64,000 nucleotides of DNA, taken from NCBI GenBank assembly GCA_032622095.1, contig CP136061.1:232810944-232874943 (forward strand), read 5' to 3'. The notes beneath the pieces are model-generated. The model had not been told where the DNA came from. It did no database searches and saw nothing but the letters and a program-made list of their open reading frames with translations. How positions within the stretch are numbered: the stretch's first letter is position 1; every line of letters begins with the position of its first letter. The position numbers were made by a program, and so were the translations under genes. This stretch comes from Siphonodentalium dalli (Eukaryota > Mollusca > Scaphopoda > Gadilida > Siphonodentaliidae). Shown piece by piece: positions 12,101-24,100 of the stretch.

Positions 12101-15100
12101 AATTCTTGCACTCATAAAAAGATCGCTATCGCCAAGGTATGGGTTAAACATCTGCCGATCGTGATCGGCCTCTCGTTTCTTTATTTTTGCACAAAATTTG
12201 GAAAACAGGAAAACTTACTTGTACATCTTGAATCTTGAGAATGATCTGAATAACTCTTGTGAATTGACTGCCATTTTTTAGCTCAACTTGGCAAAGTCAC
12301 AGGCTATCCCTCATCCGATTGTCATAAAGAGCTATGGAATTTTAACGATTTTCGATAAAAAAAACATGGCTGCTGAGAGCCATCTTGGATTTTACTCTTT
12401 GAATAACTAAATCCTTTGGTACTCTCTACAGACCACATCCCTCATCTGATCATCACAAACTTCTTATGGATCTTCGGGTGGCCTCTATATGGGAGCCATC
12501 CATTTAAAAAAAAAAAAAAAAATTTAAATGGCTGCTGGTAGCCATCTTGGATTTTACTCTTTGCACGACTAATTACCGGTACAGCCAACAGTTTTCATCC
12601 AATTGATCCCAAAGACCCAAACTTCATATGTTGAATTCTGGTATGACTTAAACTTTCTGCATTCCTTATTGCCACATTGACTGTAATGTATGACATTACC
12701 ACCTCTCCAAGTTAAGCTGCATGTAGTGTCATTGATACTTTTATTTAGGTCTTTATTGCCTTTTGTTACCCAAATCCACAATCTGTGATGTATGTAGGAA
12801 TGCTTAGTCCCATTGGGTCAGTCATATTTCTAGTGTTAACATCATACCCATGAGTTTATTGTAAATAAACATGTGTTCTTTGTCTCTGTTTCATGTCTTA
12901 TTTTCTATCAAATCTATTTTTCTAAACTACAGATAATCAACCGTGACCTACCAGAAAAATAGTACTGTGTTAATTTAAATACGAATAACATATTAAAGAT
13001 GGAGTGTAAATGTCTTTATGTGAAGATGTTATTCTCCAAAAACTACATTAGAAATTGAAGGTTTTTTGATGAAAGGTTTGACAAATGACCATCAATTGAC
13101 TTGTCATTATTCCATCTCTTGTTTTTTTTTCTTTCTTGAAAACAACACAAATATATCATCAGGCATAAACTTTATGTTTTCAGATCCAAATGAAACATAC
13201 ACATGGGGAGACAATGCCAACTACACACTCGGTCATCCTAATGAGATGAAGAAATCGGTGCCAGATTCTGTTATGTTCTATGATATGTCCAGGAAACAGA
13301 AAATCAGCACCAAACAGGTACATCATGCATGGTTCCAAGCTGAAGCCGTTAACCCTTTTTTTACTGAATACTCATTCACAGGGGGTGATTAAATTTTGTT
13401 TATTGTACAGCATTTTGTTAGATTTTCTATAGCAGTCCCTATTAACACATGTTTTTTCATTGTAAATTGGTTAGCAGAAATTGGAAATTGCAATGCGAAT
13501 CCAGTTAATTTGAGCCCTGATTTAACTTGATGAGTAGTTTCCTTAGCAAATGTTTAACTAATAAGTTCAACAAATGGCTTATTAAATGAAGTTCTGAACA
13601 TTTCTCACAATGATCAGGAATCCTTCTGCACTTGTTATCTGTTAATATATTTCCTGAACAGTCCTCCAGATGAATAATTGATCATTCCAATGTATGCTTT
13701 TTTAACTGGGAGGGACAATCACTCAGTAAAGAAACAGTCAAAGAATATAGCTCATTTCACAGAGATTTTCTTCTCAAAGTCTTTGAGTGTGGCAGAAATT
13801 TTATTTATGATAATTATTTACTTCTTTGATGGGGAAAGTAACATACATAAAATATTTATTTGAATTTACATGTAATAACAAATATATTTTTCTCTCTCAA
13901 TTCTGATTTAGACAAATCCTAGCAACACCTTAGTAATTTGTATTACTGTGGAAATATGTAAGAGGCCGAGTAGCAGCATAAAATTCAGGAAGGGTTAACA
14001 TTTACGCGAGACGATTGTCCCCGGGGTGAATTTACCTAGTGTTTACTGTTTGTCTTTTGTTACCAATCCTTTCTCAGTGAAGTGTTCATTTCAAAGTAAA
14101 AGTGGTCGCATTGTTGAATTTTGTTAATAATAAAAGATGCAAAACTATAAATTTCCTCCCTATTCTTGCCAAAATAACATGTGTGCAGACATGTCAACTT
14201 GGTATTATATGAAATAGTGAGATCAGTCTTCCAATATAGGGAGATTTAGGGAGAAATAGGGAGATTTTTTTCATCGCATTATCCCTCCATCATAACATGA
14301 AAATGAAGAAAATAAAACTTATTTAAATTTATTAATTTTATTCCAACATAGCTATCAACAATATTAACAAATTACTTCTCTTCTTCTTCACATTACAGCT
14401 CGCTGTCATTTACTGACAATTATGAGCCGGTCCAGGTGCTACCACGGCCGAGTAACTTTATAACCCTGTGGTGACTCCAGTAGCATTCTTTAACGTGCAC
14501 ACACCGAGGCGTGTACACGGGTCAGCCATTAATGTCCGCACCCGATCGGACAGCGTACTGCACCACAACAACATACCTGGACAAATGTTGTAATGGGGGA
14601 AGTCGACACTTTTGCATTCGGATCTTTATTCAGTGATCTCGAATGAGACTTTTCAGCCTTACAAACTTGGTATCTGACCGAGTTCTGATTTTTGTCAGAA
14701 TACCCTGACCAGGTTGCGATCCCCGGTCCGCTAGCACGAGAGACCAGTACGCTACCTCTCGGCTACCGACTTCCCTTCTTGGAAGTATGCTCCCTGTTAT
14801 ATGACATTAAATTTATTAATTTTATTCCAACATAATTATCAACAATATTATCATTAACAAATTACTTCTTGGAAGTATGCTCCCTGTTATATGACATTGT
14901 AGCAGATTTGGAAGATTCACTGCAGTGACATAATTGTTCCATTCATTGCACAGATCGTCAAACTTTATATTTAAATTGAACCACTTCGCCAAGCGCACAA
15001 CCGATTTAATGTCGATCTCCTCGCGTAATTCTCGTTTCTGATTGATGAGTTTGAGATCCGGTAACACTTTCTCGCTAAAGGGGAACTTCTTTGTCAGTTT

Positions 15101-18100
15101 GCCGACAAACGCAGAGTAGAAAGCCCGCACATCTCGTAGAATTTGGAAAGAACTCCATCGCACTCTTCGTTGTCATCGATGTAGTCACGTGCCACAAATC
15201 CGATCGCGATAATATCATTGGCTAATTGATTCTCCCTGACGTCGTATGGAACCACTGTTATGTCGTCAGCTTTATTTATAACTTTGGTCGAAACAAATTT
15301 TCCTAGGTGTTTCTCCAGAATCACATTTACGTTTTTTCGACATAATTAAATGATAAACACATACACTTTGCCACTTTCCACGGACACTCTGAATTATATA
15401 GCCGTATGTAATCTGTTTTGGCATCCCTGAGTCGCCAGTCATTTGGTAATCCGCTGTTGAAGCCAGTACAGAAATACGAAGCTACGGCCAGTAAACAACG
15501 GTGCCTTTGTTTACTATATATGCATCGCCGCAATTACGGTGGTCGAATGATAGGCATGCTTTGACAATGAAGACCTGTTTAATTGACTCAGGGCTAATTG
15601 CAATTGGAGATTATAACAAGCAGATAACTTCCTGCACTTTGTGTCAGCGATAGGCCATAAAATTGTAGGCACTCTCATTTTGATTTACGGGGGTGCGTGA
15701 TATCGGGAGATTCCATCTCCCGATCGGGAGCCCGGGAGATGGTGCCCAATATCGGGAGACTCCCGCCAAAATCGGGAGGGTTGACATGTCTGCATGTGTG
15801 TGGTAATATATGTAACTAGCTTCACCTGTAATAATCAGATGGTTATCCCGTTAATAACCTACTGCTTATCGGCAAACTTCAACCTCAATTTTCAAAGGCG
15901 TAATTTCAAATTCAATTTAATGTCAAATTACAGAATGCCAATGCATCAAGCGGATTCATATCAATTTTGCTAAATTATACAGTTTGTTGTTTGGCCAATT
16001 ATGAATTTATCTGCCCATAAATGCAACAAAAAAGATGTTGATTGTATAATGCATATGCAAACACTTAACCATAAAACTTTTCTAGGTAGCGACTCTCAGT
16101 AGCTGAATTGTTGCCGAGTTTATGCAAAATATCGACATTTACTTTTTACAGGTTATCCTATGTAAATTTCACACTGTGTTCCTCGCCCAATCAGGAATGG
16201 TCTACACATGTGGTCACGGACAGGGTGGCAGGCTTGGACATGACAATGAACAAGCGTGTTTGGTAAGTCTTTTCTTAATTAGGAAGTTTTCACTTTCATT
16301 ACAAAACAATTGGAACTCTCATTCTGTAATCACTCAAATAGAGTTCGATCCCAAATCTACAGTAATGCCCTATTTTCCAACTAAATTACACATAATTCTG
16401 CTGAGGTTAAGGAGTCAATTATTTAGGGCATTACTCTAGTTAGCTCAACTTACTTTGTAAGTTTGAGCTATTGCCATGGTTTGGCGTCCGTCGTGCGTGT
16501 GTCCGTCAACAATTTCCTTTGGCGCGGGCTACAGGTCATACCTTTGATCTGATCTTTATGAGATTTGTCATGAATGTTGACATTGACATGTAGATGGGAA
16601 CGAGTCATTTTGGTGTCATTCGGCCAAAAAACATGGCCGCTGGCAGCCATCTTGGATTTCAAAATTCAGTCCTTTGGCGCGGGCTACAGGTCGTACCTTT
16701 GGTCCGATGTTTATGAAGTTTGTAATGAATGTTGCCATTGACATGTAAATGGGAACGAGTCATCATGGGGGTCATTCGGCAAAAAAACATGGCTGCTGGC
16801 AGCCATCTTGGATTTCAAAATTCAATCCATTGGTGCGGGCTACAGGTCGTACTGTTCTTCTGATTATCATGAAATTTGTCATGGATGTTAGTATTGACAT
16901 GTAGATGGGAACGAGTGATATTTCCGCCAAAGGAAGCCCTCACACTGAACTATATGGATAGATGTCCTGCGTTTGTAAACCATAGCAGAAAAGGGTTAAC
17001 TTTTTGGTCGCCTACGGTAACTAATGGTCAGTGGCTTGCCTCGGCATCAGTCACGCATGCGCAGTCCCAATATAATTCACTGTACAGATTGAATTAGCCA
17101 GTTTATTTTTCTGCTACCAACCGAACGGATCATAAGGGAGTATTTTTCCGAATTTGTCGTTTAACAATAGCGACAAATTCAATTTATCGATACAATAATT
17201 ACTGGTCGCCTACGCGTTCGTTTTTATAATTATCGTTTCGAATTCACGGATCGTTTCGTTTCAAACATATAATTGTTCGTGTTTTTCGAATAGGCGGCTG
17301 ACTTCAAAATTTTCGAATATGAAAATCGACATTTCGCCATAATCAGCCGCCATTTCAAGGCCTTACGAGGCGCATAGACTACTGTGAACAATTCATCTAT
17401 GTAATTATTATAGAACCTATAAGGTATGATATAATTTGTCAGATATAAAAAATGCCACGTGATTCGCTAACGGAAGTCTCCTAATTTCGTGGGAATTTAT
17501 TTACGTGTGGACATTTATTTAGCAATAATTACCATCGCTACTGACGCTATCTATCATAATGTTATGAACAACATTCTTTTTCATAATACTTTGTTGTTTT
17601 ATGGTTCTATACCACTGATCCAGATGTGTTGGTCACATTCGAACTTAAAGTTGATAACATTAACAATCTTGGTTTATCAATGTCAAAAACAGATACCATT
17701 TCAAGGCCTTACGAGGCGCACAGATTATTGTGAGAAATACATCTATGGAATTATTATAGCACCTATAAGGTATGATTGAATTTGTCAGATATCAAAAATG
17801 CCACGTGATTCTCCGCCGGAAATATCATAATTTCGTGGGAATTATTTTGACGTTTTAATGCGTGGAAATTTATTTAACAATAATTCCATCGCTACTGACG
17901 CTATCTCTCGTCATGTTATGAACAACGTGCTTTCACATAATACTATGTTTCAATACAAATGATCCAGATGTGTTAATCACGTTTGACCTTGAAGTTGATT
18001 ACAATCTACCCAAGAATACTGACAGTTGATTAGATCTTGGTTTATCAATGTCACATGCATAACAATAACTTCATATGACAGTAGTACCGTAGTGCTACGA

Positions 18101-21100
18101 ATAAATCTCAGCCATGTCATAGAGGTATGTCGATTAATAGCTACCTTGTATATACCGCTATTCTCAAAGTGATTGACCAGAGAAACGGGGTGATACCCCG
18201 GTCATGACCGCGGTGATACCGGTAATAAACGGTAGCGGTATCGAGACGGTCATGGCGTGAAGTTACGGTATTGGGTGATGATACAGTGGTCTTTTAGCGG
18301 GCACCGCATTAATTTTGTTGAATACCGCGGTGATTTTCATGGAACTCTTTTAGGGGAGGTATTTACTCGCGCATGCTTGTTCGCGTTAACAAGCGGTATC
18401 GGTGCCGCGGTGTTGGAGGATACCGCGGTATAGTACCGCCATATTAACTGGGTGACACCACGTTATTGGTGGTTAATTACTTTAAGTATGGCGGTAGGTC
18501 TAATGAACAATAGCTGCGATTATACACCAGCCGGTTCAGCAAGCCGGTCTGAACCGGTGGGCTTGTAAATTTCTGAGAAGGATCCAGGGATGTTTTTCTA
18601 CCTGCTACAGGTTTGGGCGCTCAAACTCTGGAGACCCTGGGGATAGTAATTATTAAAGTGGTTCTCCATTATTTCAAAAAAAATTTCTAAGAGAAGAATA
18701 ATTCAACAACTAAACATGAAAATCGGATGAGATACCGGTAGTCTACTAGTATGATATAGAGCCTTTATTTGCACCATCTCTGGATCCTTCCCAGGTAGTA
18801 TTTCTTGGTCGGATCTCTTCTCGGGCAGGAACAGTTCACGCTCCCCCGATTATGCCGCGGCATTAAATCAATTAGTGGGGAAGCGACCGGTGGCGATGCA
18901 GGGGTACTTGGGACCCCCAGGACATTTGGTCCCACACCGGCGCAAGCGGTTCTGTGTGCTGAAGTTGCCAAAATCGCGTGCGAACGTAACGACACCGGCT
19001 GGGCGGCCTACGGCGACTTCGGCATAGGGCAGTGGCCCTACCCATGAGGTAGCAAGCCCGGTCCCCTTGGTCACGATCTATATAAAGACACGGCCTTGCC
19101 TGCCTCTCAGCCGTCTTGGGGTTTCTGCTGCAATGGCCTCTACCCATCGTTCTGCTTGGACAGGACATTCAGCTTGGTCGGGACCACCTGCATTGGGGGG
19201 GGGCTCACCCCGGTCCGATGGCTCCACCTCCTTCCGGTTATCAGAAGAAACCAGTTTTGGCTATGGGATTCTTCATTTCGACACTGGACTCCAAAATTGG
19301 AACTCAGTTTATCAGCCTTAAAATTCCATGGGAGGTATTTACTCCTCGATTGAGCCATCGCCGGAATGGGCCTCCCTCTAGTGTTTTGTCGTCCATTATT
19401 GCAGGTCGTTCCGACGCTAGGGCAGAGAGCGACATGCTATCCTTACACCCCAAGGCGTCTGAGGCTTTCGATGACGACCCGTCTGCGCACAATACGTCAG
19501 ACTGTGGATCTTTTCGGTCGTCACAGTCTGGCATCGGTAAGGCAGAAGCTGCGGATCGTGATTTCCTATCCACGGATTATCTCATCTATAGGCTTCTTCC
19601 TACTGAGCTATGAACTCTCAAGCCCTCCTGGCACGCCCTGCGCAATCGTACCACCGTTTTCAAAATGCATCGAGAACTCGATCTATCTTACCTGTGATAT
19701 ACATTTCATAGGTAAGTGACACGACCCGCGACTGACACACTGGTCAATAGACTTCACACATGAATGAAGCACATTTACATGGAAAGCATTTCTCTTGTCA
19801 CGTGCCACAACGACCCTGCCAATGGCCTGGCCGACAGAGTACATCTCATGGCTCTTCATACTACTATTACCAATATCAAAGGGAGCTCCTCTCCATCATG
19901 GCTCTTAAAATTCAATAAGTAACAACATTATAAAGGGATGTGTGTCCTTTACTAGGAGGATAAAAATTTTCATTTGTTTCCTTAATCAGCGAGCCTTTTT
20001 GGAGGGGGTCTTCCCCTAGTTTGCTGCATGCCTCACACTAACATATCACACACCTAGGTCGTTCTGCTGCATGTTTGGGGGGGAAAGTGACATGATTTTC
20101 TGGGCAGAGGCTCAGAACTGAATATTCCGCATGGTGACAATTTACCCGTGGTTATCATCTGATTACATTGTACATCATTTGAACTGATTTCAGTTGTCAA
20201 AGAGCCAAAGGGCCTTCTGCAATGATCTCATTGTGACTTATAGATCACCTTGATATATAATTTTTATATCATTTTTATATATTTATATCAGTCCTTCCCA
20301 GGAGACGGGAGTGATTGCTCTCGAACCCGTATGCACTCGTAATTTTCAATTCACGTGTGCTAAAATTCGCACCCGTCCTTCTTCACAAAATACTAATGGA
20401 GACTGTAATTGTTGGTTCAATATTGAACTATTTTAAGGTTTATTTAGATGCTTTACCATCTCAGTGCAACTATGGCATATTAAAGTGTAACTAGACATAG
20501 GTCTATTCCACAATGACTTTTGGTTTGAGCAAAAACCAAAACTTACATGTACAATTATGGTATCGTATGGGTGCCATATTACACCCGTCTTCTGCATTAC
20601 GGGAGCAAATAAATCTCTCGGTGTGTTTTCCTCATGGGAAGGACTGTTTATATACTCGTAAGATTTGTATCACAGGATTTCTGTCGGATATCCTGTGATG
20701 CATAGGTACCTCAGAGAGGGCTCCCTCTGTTCAGATGGCTTGACTCCATTATCGTTGTACAACCTGTTTGGCCTAATGGGTTCTCAACTCAATCCCTGTG
20801 CCACAAATTTGGCATCAGGTTCTCTGGCTTTTTCTTTGGCGAATAGCAGTTAGTTAATTTAGGTTGTCTCGCCATCGATGGAGTGGGCCTCCGTCTGCGG
20901 GTCGTTCTGTCGCTAAGGCGGAGAGTGAGTTAGTCTCCTTCCTTCATGATCCTGCATCATGGGACCTTGACGGGTGGGACCTTAGAACAGACAGCTGAAG
21001 AAGACGACACAGAGAGGAACGAAGAGTTTCTTCTAACGTTATACTTGCTCGGTTCGCTCGCAACTATGCATTGGATGGCACCTCATGGGATGTTTGTTTC

Positions 21101-24100
21101 AAAACAAGGGGGACGGTACACATTTGAGCAATATAGCACTCTAACTATATGAGTTATTTCACGTAAATAATCCTAACAGATTCATTAAAGTGTTCATATA
21201 TGGTACAATCTGTTTTAGAAGAGTACCTTTACTCAAAATTTGGCTATTAACTTTATTGCTCGTGCCTCCTCCTGGGCTTGCATTCTAATCCATATAGTTC
21301 AGTGTGAGGGCTTCCTTTGGCGGAAATATGATATTTTTAAAAATATAATATATATTTCCTTAAAGAAAGCCTGAACACTGAACTATCATAGGGCGACTCC
21401 CATGGCGGTGCCATTCCCAACCCCGCGACTCGCCAATCTTCTGATTGAGTTGAAAATAAACTGGCTAATTCAATCTGTACAGTGAATTATATTGGGACTG
21501 CGCATGCGTGACTGATGCCGAGGCAAGCCACTGACCATTAGTTACCGTAGGCGACCAAAAAGTTAACCCTTTTCTGCTATGGTTTACAAACGCAGGACAT
21601 CTATCCATATAGTTCAGTGTTCAGGCTTTCTTTAAGGAAATATATATTATATTTTTAAAAATATCATTTTGGGGTCGTTCGGCCAAAAAACATGGCCGCC
21701 AGCAGCCATCTTGGATTTTACTCTTTGCATGACTAAATCCTTTGGCGCGGGCTACAGGTTGTAGCTTTGGTCGGAACTTCATGAAATTTGTCATGGATGT
21801 TAACAATGACATGTAGATGGGAAACGTGTCATTTTGGTGTCGTTCGGCCGAAAAACATGGCCACCAGCAGCCATCTTGGATTTTACTCTTTGCATGACTA
21901 AATCCTTTGGCGCGGGCTACAGGTCGTACCTTTGGTCCGATGTTTATGAAGTTTGTCATGAATGTTGCCATTGACATGTAAATGGGAACGAGTCATTTTG
22001 GGGTCATTCGGCAAAAAAACATGGCTTCTGGCAGCCATCTTGGATTTCAAAATTCAATCCATTGGCGCGGGCTACAGGTCGTACTGTTCGTCTGATTATC
22101 ATGAAATTTGTCATGGATGTTAGTATTGACATGTAGATGGGAACGAGTGATTTTGGGGTCGTTCGGCCAAAAAACATGGCCGCCAGCAGCCATCTTGGAT
22201 TTTACTCTTTGCATGACTAAATCCTTTGGCGCGGGCTACAGGTCATAGCTTTGGTCAGATCTTCATGAAATTTGTCATGGATGTTAACAATGACACGTAG
22301 ATGGGAACGAGTCCTTTTGGGGTCAATTGGCCAAAAAACATGGCCACCAGCAGCCATCTTGGATTTTACTCTTTGTATGACTAAATCCTTTGGCACATGT
22401 TAGACATTTCAATTAACACCTTTCCTATTCCTCCATTTACTGTCAACCATTAAATTATTCCCCTACCTAAGTTGAGCTACAGTGTCATTGACACTTTCAT
22501 TGATAGTTATACGCCCATTCTCGGTGTGCATTTTTTCTACAAATCCAAATTTCTAAACAAGATGGAGCATAGTACATATACCTCCATACATATTAATCAT
22601 ACAGATTCACTAACATAATCTAACAATATGTCTATGAATCAGGGATGGCCGGATGGGTAAATGTAATTTCTAATTGTATTTGACTGTAATTAATTACTAT
22701 TTCTCAAGTGATTGACAGTAATTTGTAATTAGACCATTTCTCAATTACAGGTTCATTTTGTAATTGAAAGTAATTAATAACCTGGATAAAAACTGATTAA
22801 CATGTAATTCAATTACTTTTTCGAGTATATCTAATTACATCCTACAAAATCATGTGCATCCATTAATGAGGAAACAGTAACCTTTTTGACATTTACTAAC
22901 AACGTTCTATCATGGATTGTTGTGTACCAAACCATTTGGGAATTGAACATCTTTCATGAATTATACCATTGATACATGGATTTATAAATAATAATATGCT
23001 ATATTTCTTTCCCGATAGACCCCAGTGTTGGTTGATGCGCTGAGACATGATTCATGTAAGACAATTGCTGCTTCTAGAGACCATACAGTGATGTTAATGC
23101 AAAGGTAAGTAACAATCTCCTCCACAGAGGTTACAGATTGTTTCATATGTAACAAAAAAGATACCTCTCACAAAAGAAAACAGCTGACTACCTTCTTTTG
23201 ATACTGTACCTTGATATGAGATTAAATTATAAGAAATTGCTCTTGTTTCGAATAATTTATGCAGTTATAACCGAAAAATTTGAAGAAAAAAAAAATTTCA
23301 GACATTTTGGTTTTACTAGTAATGGATCAACTTTAAAGGGGTACTGTACGCCAAATGTTGTTGTTGGTTTCTATAGTCTCCGAGTCTGAGAATAAGGTAA
23401 CACTTTTTTCATTATTTGAAAGTCTGTTGAGTACGAAGTAGTGTTACGGATGACAAATTTACCGGAATGCAAAAATACAAATTGTCGTTGTCGAGTAATT
23501 TTTGTACAGTTTTCAACCAAATGAATCAAATAAAAGTTATATTATAGGCATACTAGTCCCATATAATCATTTAAGTTATTGTATCGTCGCTAGTCAGTGA
23601 GTGGCTTGAGTGTTCTCCCCGTATCATCATAATATTTTAAGCGATCGTGTGTGCGATCGGTTTAACAAGCCAGTATCCCTCATTTACTTTATTTGATTAC
23701 GCAAATTCGTAATTTAATTGACGCCATTTTATGGCTCCAGTCATAAATTCAATTTATATCAAATTATTAACTTTTAAATGATTAAATTTTAAGATAGCCT
23801 ATTAACCTGAGCGTTTACAGAATACATCTTCGACTCAAATTACTTATGTTTCTATATATTATCGATATTAGATCGTTGTTGTCACCGGAAATTTAATGAA
23901 AATGGCGTACAGTACCCCTTTAAGCTGAACGAAAAAAGGGTTATTTCTTAACCTCTCTTTACTAAATTCTCATTGACAAGTAGTTCCCTTGGGAAATATT
24001 CAGATATAAATTAGGCCGTTCTGTTGAACTTATTATCAGAACATTTCCAAACCGTGAATATGAATTTTTCTGCTCTTGTATATTCTGTTGTACATTTGTT

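Larger units (their letters stand above)
14186..15792. mobile_element. hAT-type transposon remnant with 8-bp target duplication
   Basis: Ends cagacatgtcaac and gttgacatgtctg are inverted and flanked by identical catgtgtg at 14178-14185 and 15793-15800. An 8-bp duplication is typical of hAT elements. It carries minus-strand transposase debris (14822-15324) and is interrupted by a SINE-like insert. Confidence 0.85.
16919..21664. mobile_element. 4.7-kb composite insertion with long inverted repeats
   Basis: 16919-17108 is repeated inverted at about 21445-21655 (gccctcacactgaactatat, ggtcgcctacggtaactaat, gtcacgcatgcgcagtccca). A second, shorter inverted terminus lies at 21289-21327. It sits inside the ~165-bp tandem array. 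The interior holds two related segments at about 17330-17560 and 17690-17900, a taccgcggta-rich stretch and retroelement-like remnants. No intact transposase is seen. Confidence 0.7.

Noticed and set aside
18765-19168. Overlapping GC-rich frames on both strands as a host gene
   Set aside because: No splice structure or known domain is seen. The context is a large inserted repeat, so a retroelement remnant is more likely.
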